Shown: positions 26,777 to 36,335 of the stretch, in pieces | How the letters are laid out: every line of letters begins with the position of its first letter | Numbering within the stretch: position 1 is the stretch's first letter | Translations under genes and position numbers: made by a program | IMG/VR virus record: IMGVR_UViG_3300020404_002135 | Coordinates: 1-57,288 of that record | DNA: 57,288 bases | Strand: one strand, 5' to 3' | Source: a virus | The notes under the pieces: generated by a model | Database searches by the model: none | Told to the model about the DNA's origin: nothing | What the model saw: the letters and a program-made list of their open reading frames with translations, nothing else

Positions 26777-26805
26777 TTGACATAATGCTCCCAGTGATAT
26801 ATACT
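26777..26805 (+). promoter_or_regulatory. Sigma70 promoter inside the fibre cluster
   Basis: TTGACA (26777-26782, perfect), 17 bases, TATACT (26800-26805, 5 of 6). It starts six bases after the stop of the preceding gene and serves two small genes of non-structural look. Confidence 0.85.
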
Positions 26806-26827
26806 GATAGTACTTTACAAGTTGTTG

Positions 26828-27031
26828 ATGAACAGTCCAACTGATGACAACGAACTCGTTGATCGTGTAATCATAGATCTATGTGCTAAGTCTTTTAAAT
26901 TACTTGGCAACGGATGTGATGAAAATCTAATACAATGTGAAACCACCGATGAATTCATGGGTGTATTAAAAGTCTGTAAGGAATACATAGTTCCAAGCAG
27001 AATTGAATATGCAGATCTATCATTAAAATAA
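26828..27031 (+). CDS. Small cysteine-containing protein, unknown
   Basis: 67 residues from the ATG at 26828; TTG codons just upstream would only add two residues. Acidic, helical, with three Cys (CAKSFKLLG, NGCDEN, LIQCETTDEF). The pattern of a SFKLLGNGCDE segment followed by DEFMGVLKVCKE looks like a compact helical bundle. It is the first gene after a host-type promoter, so probably early or middle expressed despite the structural surroundings. Confidence 0.7.
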   Translation: MNSPTDDNELVDRVIIDLCAKSFKLLGNGCDENLIQCETTDEFMGVLKVCKEYIVPSRIEYADLSLK

Positions 27032-27035
27032 TCAA

Positions 27036-27212
27036 ATGCAAATTATAACCTCTGAAGAATTTGAGAATCCTCAAACAAAGTATGAAATGATCAGTAGGGC
27101 AAAAGATGGTGAACTTATTGGAATTTTAGATGCTGATGGAAAAGCATCTGTATTGAAACAAGCCGAAACCGAAGAGGAGTGGTTTGAAATGCAAACACAT
27201 TCAGACCTTTAA
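27036..27212 (+). CDS. Small acidic protein, unknown
   Basis: 58 residues, complete, four bases after the previous stop. A DGELIGILDADGK beta-hairpin is flanked by Glu-rich helices. It belongs to the same two-gene unit started by the promoter at 26777-26805. No family recognised. Confidence 0.7.
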   Translation: MQIITSEEFENPQTKYEMISRAKDGELIGILDADGKASVLKQAETEEEWFEMQTHSDL

Positions 27213-27257
27213 TAGTGGTTTTGTACTACATCATGAAAGTAGGGTAACTTCTACTAC

Positions 27258-27265
27258 CATAAATA
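27258..27265 (+). promoter_or_regulatory. T4-type late promoter box
   Basis: CATAAATA, 32 bases before the ATG of the largest gene of the window, which restarts late structural transcription after the small two-gene unit. Confidence 0.65.
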
Positions 27266-27296
27266 AAACATAGAAATCTCATGGTCGTGTACGACA

Positions 27297-30200
27297 ATGC
27301 CACTTAATAAATTAGATAATTTTATCAAGAACACAGACGGAAGGACACTTTATGTCAATCCGAATGATCTTGAAGCCACCGATAGTATAGAAAACCAAGG
27401 AAATTCTCTTGCTAAACCTTTTAAAACGATTCAAAGGGCATTAATAGAGTCTGCCAGATTTTCATATCTTAAGGGAAACAATAACGATAAAATCGAACAA
27501 ACTACAATTTTGCTTTTTCCAGGCGAGCACGTTGTAGATAATAGACCTGGTTTTGCTATCTTTAATGATGCAAGTTTAGGTGTAAGAGTTACCTCTCCAT
27601 CTGGTACAAACTCTCCACCTTCTGAAGAAATTGCTTTAAATTTAGATTCAAATTTTGATTTGAATCAAGTAGATAATCAATTATATAAGTTTAATAGTGT
27701 AAATGGTGGTGTAATTGTTCCTCGTGGTACATCACTTGTTGGATTAGATTTAAGAAAGACAAAGATAAGACCAAAATATGTACCTAACCCAACTGATAGT
27801 AATGCTCCAGGAAGTGCCATATTCAGAATCACTGGTACATCATATTTCTGGCAGTTTTCAATATTTGATGGAAATGAATTAGGTACTGTATATACAGACC
27901 CAGTTGATTTCTCAACAACTAATCGTTCAAAACCAAGTTTCTCTCACCATAAATTAACTTGTTTTGAATATGCTGATGGTGTTAACAAGGTATCTGGTTA
28001 TGATTTAACTGACCTTGATATGTTCTATAGTAAACTATCAAACGCATTCAGTTCTATAAGAAATATACCAGAAAAATATCCTGATGATCCAGATGCTTTC
28101 GCGAAGCAAAGACCAGAGTGGGAAATTGTAGGTGCATTTGCTGCGGATCCATTATCAATTGCAAGAATTGAATCTGGTAGTGGTGGAACAGCAGGACCAG
28201 TTATAACAGTTACTACTGTATTGGATCATGGATTTAATGAAGGCACTCCAATTAAGATTGATGGTGTTGGAGTTCCAGACAACGTAAACGATTATAATAT
28301 ATCCACAAAAGTACAAAGTATAGTTAATAGTAAAACTTTTACATATCTTTTACCTTATGTTCAACCAAACTTACTAACTGTACCTGATGTTAGTGGTGCA
28401 GTAGTGACAATTGAAACTGATACAGTTTCTGGTGCTTCTCCTTACATATTCAACATATCATTGAGATCTGTATTTGGTATGCAGGGTATGCATGCGGATG
28501 GATCAAAAGCATCTGGTTTCCGTTCAATGGTTGTTGCCCAGTTTACTGGTATATCTTTACAAAAAGATGATCGTGCATTTGTAAAATATAATCCTGCCAC
28601 AAGAGCTTATGAAGGTAGATCTATAAGTAAAAAGACAGGAGCAGAATTATCTTCTGGATCATCTTCATTAGATAAGGCAAAAGTATATCATTTAGATTCT
28701 GACGCAGTTTACAGACAAGGATTTGATACTACACATATCAAGATCAGTAATGATTCTGTTATGCAAATTGTGTCTGTATTTGCGATTGGATTCAATAAGC
28801 ATTTTGAAACCTTAAGTGGTGGAGATGCTTCTATTACTAACTCTAACTCTAACTTTGGACAGTTCTCTCTTGCTTCAGATGGATTTAGAAAAGCTGCGTT
28901 TGATAAAGATAATAGATCTTACATAACATCTATTATTACACCAAGATCAATTAATGAATCAGAAACAAATGTTGATTGGCAATCATTAGATGTTGGTCTT
29001 ACAACAGCAGTTGGTATCTCTAGTCAATTATATCTCTTTGGATTTAATAACTTTGACGATGCTCCTCCAGTATTAACACAAGGTTATAGAGTAGGTGCGA
29101 AAAGAGATGACACCCTTTCTGTTAATTTAGGTGCAGGTATTGGTACATTTACCTCTGACATCTGCATGGTAGATAATATTGTCAGTAGTGGAACAACTTC
29201 TCTTGGAATTAATGTAGCATATAAAGAGTTCCCTGTAATATCGGGACCTGTAGAAAATATATTCAATATCGGTACACACAATATTTTAACTGGAGAAAGT
29301 GTTGTTATTCAGAGTAGCGATGGAGATCTTCCAGAAAATATAGTTGCTAATAGACTTTATTATGCAATTAGAGAAAGTTCTACTACAATTAAATTAGCAT
29401 CATCTAAGGCAGCTGCCGATAGCGATTCAGCAGTCTCAATATTTGGTGGAAGTAATTTAAAGATAATCAGTAGAGTTTCTGACAAGAGTGCAGGAGATGT
29501 TGGACATCCAGTTCAGTTTGACTCTAACGTTGGTAACTGGTATATTCATACCACACATCCAAATGATATTTACAGTGCATTAAATACAAACGGAGTTTCT
29601 CTTCTTACTCAAACAACTGATAATAGTTTCATAGTAAGAACTGATGATTCTAGAAGTTTAGATGAAAAATTATACAAAGTTAGAATAGTTGTTCCAAAAG
29701 ACGCTGAAAATGCTAAAGAACCTGCTGAAACTTTTATTATTCAAGAATCAAGTTCTACTGGATTTAGAAATGATGCAGATCCAACAAGGGTAAGTATTGG
29801 TGCTACAGACCATGACTTTGATAGAAATCCAAGATTCATTAGTACATGTATCGCAGGAAGTGCAGGTGTTGTAACTGTAACTTCAGAAGTACCACATGAT
29901 TTAAGCACAGGTAATTTAGTTAACGTTGTAAACGTAAGAAGCACAAACAATACTGGGGGTGCATCTAATTTAGGATACAACGGAAGATTTGCAGTAACAG
30001 GTATTGTAAATGATCATACATTTACATATTCAACTACCGACGTTGATAATATTATCCACACACCAGGTGTATTTACTAGCGATACTTCAGTAAGAAATTT
30101 AGATCTACCAAGATTTGAGAAAAATGATTCTAAGAGAAATTATTATGTATATCGTTCTGAAGTAATTGCAGATTACATCAAGGATGTACAGGATGGTGTT

Positions 30201-32627
30201 TATCATGGTTACGTTTTAAATGCGAACAATGCAATATCTGAAGAATTTACTGATTTCAAATACAGTCAAAATGTTACTAACCTCTATCCAGAACTGGATA
30301 AAGACAATGTAAATGATAATCCTGGTCCTACAAAATCTTTTGCAAAGAGAGCACCTATTGGAGAAGTTGTATCAAATGACCTTACAAAAAGTTTAACAAG
30401 AGAAACTTTAGATTCATTTATAGAAGAGTTTAAATTTGGTAAATTAATAACTGGTGTTACAACAGTATTTACTAGTGTAAATGCAGGAATTGCAACAGTT
30501 ACACTTGATAGAGAGCATGGATTCGCAGGTGTAAACACATATAGCACATTTGCAGGTGGTAGTGGTTACAATGAAGGAGTTCATTATAATGTTAAACTAC
30601 TTAATGACGGAACTACAACTTGGGATGGTGCAACCGCAAAAGTTACAGTCGGAACTGGTGGAACAATAACAGATGTAAGTTTCATCTCTAGAGGATCTGG
30701 ATATACTGATGCCGAAAAATTAGACTTTGATACTTCAGTTTTAGGTTCTGGTACAGGTGCAGGAGTTACAATATCTTCTTCTGGTATCTCTACAAATATA
30801 GGAGATGCGGTTCAGATAACAGGAATAGGAACTACTGGAGAAGGATATTATAAGATTGCTTCAATACCTTCTAAGAATCAAGTTTCAATTGCTATAACTT
30901 CAGGAGATATAGAGATTCATTCAGGACAATACCTATTGAATCTAGGACCTTCTGTTCATGTAAACACGATTGCAGGACCAGTTTTAGGTATTACTACCTT
31001 TACCACTGATTTTGCACATGGTTTAACTGCAGGATCTAAAGTTGAATTTAAAGATTCAAGCAATAATAAATTAGGAGTCTTTGTTGTTAACGAAAAAGTT
31101 GGTGTTACCACATTTACAGTTAAGACATCTAATGCTCTATCATCTAGTTCTTACATATTACCTCATGGTGTTGATTCAAATAATGCTCCTTCTGATGCTG
31201 TAACTGAGAATCTAGGTACAAGAGGTACACCTTCTTATGATAATGATAAATTCTTCTTACATGTTCCAATTACAGATGGAGATGTAGTAGCTGTTACTGA
31301 TTCTACTCTTTGTGGTATTGCAACCTTAAATCAATTCCCTGTTGGATCATACATTCAGATTGATAATGAGATAATGAGGATTTCTAATTCCTCATTCAGT
31401 GGAACTAATAATAATGAATTAAATGTTATTCGTGGTGTGTTTGGAACTCCAAAAGAATCCCATGCAACAGGATCAATCGCTAAGAAGATAAGACCAAGAG
31501 CGATTGAACTTAGAAGACCATCTATCATTCGTGCTTCTGCCCACACATTTGAATATCTTGGTTTTGGTCCAGGTAACTATTCCACAGGTTTACCTCAAGT
31601 ACAAGTAAGAACTTTAACAGATGTAGAGTCCTTCTTAGCACAGTCTCAGAAGAAAGCTGCGGGTGTTGTTGTTTATACTGGTATGAACAGCGAAGGAGAC
31701 TTCTTTATTGGTAATAAGAAATCCAGTTCTGCAACTGGACAAGAAAGAACATTTGATGTTCCATCTCCTACTGTAACAGGACAGGAAGTTGGTAGATTAA
31801 GTGTTGTATTTGATGAAGTATTAATCAAAGAAAGATTAAGAGTTGAAGGTGGTAAGTCTGGAACAGTATTATCTCAGTTTGATGGTCCTGTAACATTCAA
31901 CAAAGAAGTTAGACTTAGAAATACAGGAACAATTACTGGAGTCCTTAAATTAGATGATACTACACCATCAACAAGTAGAACTACTGGTGCTCTTGTTGTT
32001 GCAGGTGGCATGGGCATATCTGGTAAGGCAACATTTGGTGATGAAATTATTGTTGACTCAGGTATCATTCCTGATGTTGATAAAGGAGCATACATTGGTA
32101 AAGAAGATCAAGCATTTGAAGAAGCATACATTGATGGAATCAGACTTGGTGTTGGTAGCACAACAACTATTGATACCAGAGGTGGAGATCTTGTTATCAG
32201 TGCTGCGATTGGAAGTAGTGTTTCAATCAGTACAGTTACAACAATCACATCAGATCTGAATGTAGAGGGAGACATTACTGCCTTCTATACTTCTGACCGT
32301 AGATTGAAGGATAACATTACTCCTATTGATGATCCTCTTGATAAAGTTATATCAATCAGTGGTAATACATATGATTGGAATAATGAATCTGGAAAAGAAG
32401 GTAAGGATGTTGGTGTAATTGCTCAAGAGATCGAACAGGTTCTACCCGAAGCAGTTACAACCCGTAAGAATGGTTATCTTGCTGTTGATTATGATAAAGT
32501 TGTTCCTCTACTTGTAGAAGCAATTAAGGAACTAAGTGGTAAAGTTGATAAATTAGAGAAAGACTTGAAAGACCACGAGTGTTGCAATAAATGCCATCAT
32601 TGTAATGATCACAACAACCCTAAATAA
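27297..32627 (+). CDS. Giant tail fibre/tailspike with C-terminal S74 self-cleaving chaperone
   Basis: 1776 residues, the longest gene here. Residues 1-120 (GRTLYVNPNDLEATDS; PFKTIQRALIESARFS; LLFPGEHVVDN) open a pectate-lyase-like beta helix; more beta-helix signal lies at about 450-560 (NSNSNFGQFSLASDGF). GGSGY/GSGY repeats occur near 1085-1145. The C-terminus (about 1664-1776) is a peptidase S74 intramolecular chaperone: Ser1666 and Lys1671 in SDRRLKDN fit the catalytic dyad, followed by GVIAQEIEQVLPEAV and a coiled coil. The chain ends in an unusual CCNKCHHCNDH cluster. It is preceded by a late box. Confidence 0.88.
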   Translation: MPLNKLDNFIKNTDGRTLYVNPNDLEATDSIENQGNSLAKPFKTIQRALIESARFSYLKGNNNDKIEQTTILLFPGEHVVDNRPGFAIFNDASLGVRVTSPSGTNSPPSEEIALNLDSNFDLNQVDNQLYKFNSVNGGVIVPRGTSLVGLDLRKTKIRPKYVPNPTDSNAPGSAIFRITGTSYFWQFSIFDGNELGTVYTDPVDFSTTNRSKPSFSHHKLTCFEYADGVNKVSGYDLTDLDMFYSKLSNAFSSIRNIPEKYPDDPDAFAKQRPEWEIVGAFAADPLSIARIESGSGGTAGPVITVTTVLDHGFNEGTPIKIDGVGVPDNVNDYNISTKVQSIVNSKTFTYLLPYVQPNLLTVPDVSGAVVTIETDTVSGASPYIFNISLRSVFGMQGMHADGSKASGFRSMVVAQFTGISLQKDDRAFVKYNPATRAYEGRSISKKTGAELSSGSSSLDKAKVYHLDSDAVYRQGFDTTHIKISNDSVMQIVSVFAIGFNKHFETLSGGDASITNSNSNFGQFSLASDGFRKAAFDKDNRSYITSIITPRSINESETNVDWQSLDVGLTTAVGISSQLYLFGFNNFDDAPPVLTQGYRVGAKRDDTLSVNLGAGIGTFTSDICMVDNIVSSGTTSLGINVAYKEFPVISGPVENIFNIGTHNILTGESVVIQSSDGDLPENIVANRLYYAIRESSTTIKLASSKAAADSDSAVSIFGGSNLKIISRVSDKSAGDVGHPVQFDSNVGNWYIHTTHPNDIYSALNTNGVSLLTQTTDNSFIVRTDDSRSLDEKLYKVRIVVPKDAENAKEPAETFIIQESSSTGFRNDADPTRVSIGATDHDFDRNPRFISTCIAGSAGVVTVTSEVPHDLSTGNLVNVVNVRSTNNTGGASNLGYNGRFAVTGIVNDHTFTYSTTDVDNIIHTPGVFTSDTSVRNLDLPRFEKNDSKRNYYVYRSEVIADYIKDVQDGVYHGYVLNANNAISEEFTDFKYSQNVTNLYPELDKDNVNDNPGPTKSFAKRAPIGEVVSNDLTKSLTRETLDSFIEEFKFGKLITGVTTVFTSVNAGIATVTLDREHGFAGVNTYSTFAGGSGYNEGVHYNVKLLNDGTTTWDGATAKVTVGTGGTITDVSFISRGSGYTDAEKLDFDTSVLGSGTGAGVTISSSGISTNIGDAVQITGIGTTGEGYYKIASIPSKNQVSIAITSGDIEIHSGQYLLNLGPSVHVNTIAGPVLGITTFTTDFAHGLTAGSKVEFKDSSNNKLGVFVVNEKVGVTTFTVKTSNALSSSSYILPHGVDSNNAPSDAVTENLGTRGTPSYDNDKFFLHVPITDGDVVAVTDSTLCGIATLNQFPVGSYIQIDNEIMRISNSSFSGTNNNELNVIRGVFGTPKESHATGSIAKKIRPRAIELRRPSIIRASAHTFEYLGFGPGNYSTGLPQVQVRTLTDVESFLAQSQKKAAGVVVYTGMNSEGDFFIGNKKSSSATGQERTFDVPSPTVTGQEVGRLSVVFDEVLIKERLRVEGGKSGTVLSQFDGPVTFNKEVRLRNTGTITGVLKLDDTTPSTSRTTGALVVAGGMGISGKATFGDEIIVDSGIIPDVDKGAYIGKEDQAFEEAYIDGIRLGVGSTTTIDTRGGDLVISAAIGSSVSISTVTTITSDLNVEGDITAFYTSDRRLKDNITPIDDPLDKVISISGNTYDWNNESGKEGKDVGVIAQEIEQVLPEAVTTRKNGYLAVDYDKVVPLLVEAIKELSGKVDKLEKDLKDHECCNKCHHCNDHNNPK

Positions 32628-32644
32628 CTAAAAAGTGTAAGTAG

Positions 32645-34819
32645 ATGCCTAATTATAAGAAGTCGTTTAATTTTCGTAATGGTGTCCAAGTTGATGACGA
32701 CAATTTCATCGTAAATCCTAATGGTCTGGTTGGAATCGGTACATCGGTTCCGACAGAGTTTTTAGATGTCAGGGGAACTGCGAAAGTTGTCGGAGTAGCA
32801 ACGATAAAAAATACGTTTATTGAAGAAGGTGCTATAGTTTCGGGAGTCGCAACTATAGGGCAAGTTGAGGTTGGTATAACATCCATACTGCCATCAGGTA
32901 TTGTTACTGCAACTTCCCCATCAGGAGTTGTTACTTATTTTGGAGATGGTGGTAGGTTAATAAATTTACCTACATCTCAATGGATTGATGTAAATCCAGG
33001 TTTAGGTTTCTCAAGCATATATTCTGCAGGGTATGTTGGTATCGCAACTGAACTTCCATACAATGCACTTCAAATAGGTGGAACAGCAGATGATGAAGAT
33101 TCACCAGGTGTTGGTATAAATTCGACAGGAGATATTAAGGCAACAGGTATAATAACAACAAGACAACTTTCATTTGAAGGTCCTAATTCAGGAATAGTTG
33201 GTGTTACATCTATCATTGATAGCACAGCATTACCACTTTTGAGAGTATCTCAACTACAATCTGGTGTTGATGCTTTACAAGTTGATGGAGATATTAGTGC
33301 CAATGGAAGAATTGTTGGTACAGCTGTAAGTAATGTAATACCATTCTTATATGCTAATTATAGTGATTTACCTTCACCTGTAACATATCATGGTGCATTT
33401 GCTCATGTTCATGCAAGCGGAAAAGCATATTATGCTCATGCAGGTGCATGGTTTGAGTTAGTTAACAAAGAGGCAGATGCAAGAATTGGAACAGGAACAG
33501 AAGGATTTAATCTTGGATCTGGTAATGTAGTTGTTTTAAATGCATCCGAAATAAAATCAGGTTTCTCAACAATAGGGGTAAGCACAGTAACTGATGTATT
33601 CCATGTTGGAACTGGTGGAACTATTCTTGCTAACAATGGACAATTTATTGGTATAGGAACTGTTCTTCCTACTTCTGATCTTCAGATTCGCAAACCAAGT
33701 GGTGTTGCAAAGATAGAAGTAGTTTCTGATGGAGACAATGCTGTAATTTCTGTTGGACAATCAGTTGGTGTTGGTGCTAGCTCTGCAGCAATGAAGTTTG
33801 GTGTTGCTGAAAAAACACTTGATATTGTTAATAACGACACAGGAGATTTTAACTTAGTTATTCATGGAGGTCCTGCAGGAGTATCAACAGGTAACTTTAA
33901 CTTTGTTAATGGACAATCTAATGGAGATTTGATGACCCTAACCTATCAAGGTAATTTAGGTTTAGGTGTTGCAATCCCAGAACATAAGTTACATGTGGTT
34001 GGTACATCAACTGTTACAGGTAACTCATTTGTTGGTGGAAACTTCAAGATAGGTGGATCAATTGATGCAGGAACATTTAATTTACCAAATGTTATTCCTT
34101 CTAAGATTAACAACGCAGGAGTTAATACTTTCGGAAAAGTATATGTAAACTCTAGTATTGGTGCAGGAACTAGCATTGGAATTGGAACTGCTGAACCTCA
34201 AGTTAGTTTTGATGCAACTGCTAAAACAGGATTAATTGGAAGACTTGGAATTAATACAAGTAATGAATATACAAGCAACCCTGTTAGTGGTGCTTTGGTA
34301 GTTGGTGGACAAGCAAACTTTGGTGCTGTTGGTGTAGGAACAACCTCTATTGCATACCTATTCAATGAACAGTTTACACCTATATTCTCTTGCTTCAAAC
34401 CTGCAGCTTTCTATAACTCTCAAGTTAGAGTCTTTAACGCAGGGTTACTATGCGACGAAAATAGTTTACTAGGTGTTGGTACACACGAACCTTTAGCTGC
34501 TGTTGACTTCGCTAAAGCAGGAAGTGGAGGTGGCATAGGTGTCAGTTCTTCCAGAGCAATGAGAACTCCTCATTCAACAAATGCTCAAAGAGTTGGTGTC
34601 ATAACTCAAACTGGATCTATAATTTATAATACAGATGCAGGGGAACATCAAGCATATTGTGATGATGAATGGGTAGGATTTGCTAATCAAACAGGAATTG
34701 TAACTGCTGCAAATGGATTCACAAGTGGAACTGGAACACCTGTTCAAATAAGTGTGGTGGGATCTACATTAACATTTACAGTTGCAGGTATTGGAAGCAC
34801 AAGTTTGACTTTATCTTGA
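32645..34819 (+). CDS. Tail fibre protein
   Basis: 724 residues. At least four GIGTxxPxxxLDVxG-type modules are visible (near 30-50, 330-350, 445-465 and 510-530), with many VGxGT beta repeats, as in other fibres of the cluster. A central YANYSDLPSPVTYHGAFAHVHASGKAYYAHAGAWFELV segment (about 235-272) looks like a distinct His-rich domain, and a similar surface-type motif (GEHQAYCDDEWVGF) is near the end. Probably a distal fibre part. Followed after 8 bases by a halogenase gene. Confidence 0.75.
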   Translation: MPNYKKSFNFRNGVQVDDDNFIVNPNGLVGIGTSVPTEFLDVRGTAKVVGVATIKNTFIEEGAIVSGVATIGQVEVGITSILPSGIVTATSPSGVVTYFGDGGRLINLPTSQWIDVNPGLGFSSIYSAGYVGIATELPYNALQIGGTADDEDSPGVGINSTGDIKATGIITTRQLSFEGPNSGIVGVTSIIDSTALPLLRVSQLQSGVDALQVDGDISANGRIVGTAVSNVIPFLYANYSDLPSPVTYHGAFAHVHASGKAYYAHAGAWFELVNKEADARIGTGTEGFNLGSGNVVVLNASEIKSGFSTIGVSTVTDVFHVGTGGTILANNGQFIGIGTVLPTSDLQIRKPSGVAKIEVVSDGDNAVISVGQSVGVGASSAAMKFGVAEKTLDIVNNDTGDFNLVIHGGPAGVSTGNFNFVNGQSNGDLMTLTYQGNLGLGVAIPEHKLHVVGTSTVTGNSFVGGNFKIGGSIDAGTFNLPNVIPSKINNAGVNTFGKVYVNSSIGAGTSIGIGTAEPQVSFDATAKTGLIGRLGINTSNEYTSNPVSGALVVGGQANFGAVGVGTTSIAYLFNEQFTPIFSCFKPAAFYNSQVRVFNAGLLCDENSLLGVGTHEPLAAVDFAKAGSGGGIGVSSSRAMRTPHSTNAQRVGVITQTGSIIYNTDAGEHQAYCDDEWVGFANQTGIVTAANGFTSGTGTPVQISVVGSTLTFTVAGIGSTSLTLS

Positions 34820-34827
34820 TCTAATTT

Positions 34828-36306
34828 ATGAAAAAAATTGTTATTGTTGGGTCTGGTTCATCTGGACTAATGGCTGCTGCTATGTTCAAAAGATTCTACG
34901 CAGGTAGAATAAAGGTAGAGATATATTACGACAGTAAGAAAAAAAATATAGGTGTTGGAGAAAGCACAACACCTGCATTTGTAGATTTTCTTAAAAGGTT
35001 TTTAAAAGTTGAAATTGGTGATTTCATTAAAGATACTGGAAGCACTGTAAAGTTAGGAATAAATTTCAAGAATTGGACAGGAAGTAAAGAATATTTTCAC
35101 GGATTTAATGCGTGTAACATAGAGGGTACAGGAGTTGATTATCCAGAATCTTTATATTCAATTCCAAATGGCACTTACAATGGGGGAACTTTACACCATA
35201 AACCAACAACAACAGTTCCTAGTCATGATTTTTACTATGATCATGCTTTTCATATAGACACACAGATCGTAACACAATATATTTTAGATGATATTGAAGA
35301 TGAGATAGATCGTATTGATGATGTGGTGGAGAAAGTAAATTCAGATGGTAAAAGTATACAAAGTATTATATTTAAAAACAGTGGAGAGGTAACTGCTGAT
35401 TTTTATGTTGATGCTTCTGGATTCAATAGTATTTTATTTAAACATTTAAACCCTGATTGGGTTGATATCACAGGTGATCTTCCATTAGATAGAGCAATCC
35501 CACAACAAATACCTCATAAACTTGTAGAAATACCTTCATATACACAGGCAGAGGCAACAAAAGATGGTTGGACTTGGCAGATTCCATTAAAGAAAAGATA
35601 TGGAACTGGTTATGTATATTCATCTAAGTTTACTACTGATGAAGAAGCAAAGAAAAATTATAATGAGTGGTTAAAAAAGAATCATGGTGTTGAATTGAAT
35701 GAAGATCCTAGAGTAATTCATTACAAACCAGGATACTACAAGAAAAATTGGATAGGAAATTGTTTATCTGTTGGTCTTGCGAGTGGATTTATTGAACCAT
35801 TAGAATCTACAGGACTTCATATAGTTTATAATCAATTGCAATTCTTTATACAAAATAATACTACTCTTAAGTTTTTAGATTTTGATAAGATTAATTATAA
35901 TAATTTCAATGAAAAAAGTTATGTAGATATTTTTAATTTTATTTGTCTACACTATGCTACAAACAGGGTAGATTCTCCTTTCTGGAAGTATATGACTGAC
36001 AACAAAACTGATTGGATGAAAGCATACGAAGAAAAATGTTCTATTGAATTTATACCATCTGGAGTTTCAGATAAAGATTCTCAATGGCATGTTGATAGTT
36101 TCATACAAGTTAGTAATGGTTTAGAAATGATAAATGTAGATTCTGTGAATAAATTTGTAAATAATTTACCAAAAGCAAAAGCAATTTTAGAGGAGTGTAA
36201 GTCAACCCATCAGTTACAGGAACGTGTTAAAAATAAGGGTAGATCTGTACCTCATAGATCTGTTTTAAATGGTTCAGTCATAGTTAAAAAGAAAGTTTGG
36301 GGATAA
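34828..36306 (+). CDS. Flavin-dependent tryptophan-halogenase-like enzyme (copy 1)
   Basis: 492 residues. FAD-binding GSGSSG at 8-13 and GVGES at 42-46; Lys75 in TVKLGINFKNW lines up with the catalytic Lys (Lys79 in PrnA) that carries the haloamine; W248-T-W250-Q-I-P is the WxWxIP motif that blocks monooxygenation; GFIEPLESTG at 320-329 contains the active-site Glu326. Such enzymes add chlorine, bromine or iodine to aromatic substrates using reduced flavin. A cyanophage halogenase (VirX1 of Syn10) has been characterised. The gene lies between a tail fibre and a glycine-rich adhesin; substrate unknown. Confidence 0.9.
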   Translation: MKKIVIVGSGSSGLMAAAMFKRFYAGRIKVEIYYDSKKKNIGVGESTTPAFVDFLKRFLKVEIGDFIKDTGSTVKLGINFKNWTGSKEYFHGFNACNIEGTGVDYPESLYSIPNGTYNGGTLHHKPTTTVPSHDFYYDHAFHIDTQIVTQYILDDIEDEIDRIDDVVEKVNSDGKSIQSIIFKNSGEVTADFYVDASGFNSILFKHLNPDWVDITGDLPLDRAIPQQIPHKLVEIPSYTQAEATKDGWTWQIPLKKRYGTGYVYSSKFTTDEEAKKNYNEWLKKNHGVELNEDPRVIHYKPGYYKKNWIGNCLSVGLASGFIEPLESTGLHIVYNQLQFFIQNNTTLKFLDFDKINYNNFNEKSYVDIFNFICLHYATNRVDSPFWKYMTDNKTDWMKAYEEKCSIEFIPSGVSDKDSQWHVDSFIQVSNGLEMINVDSVNKFVNNLPKAKAILEECKSTHQLQERVKNKGRSVPHRSVLNGSVIVKKKVWG

Positions 36307-36307
36307 A

Positions 36308-36315
36308 TATAAATA
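36308..36315 (+). promoter_or_regulatory. Perfect T4-type late promoter box
   Basis: TATAAATA, exact match to the late consensus, 21 bases before the ATG of the adhesin-like gene, two bases after the halogenase stop. The gene at 36336 is thus a clear late gene. Confidence 0.8.
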
Positions 36316-36335
36316 ATAAAAAAGATAGTGTATAA

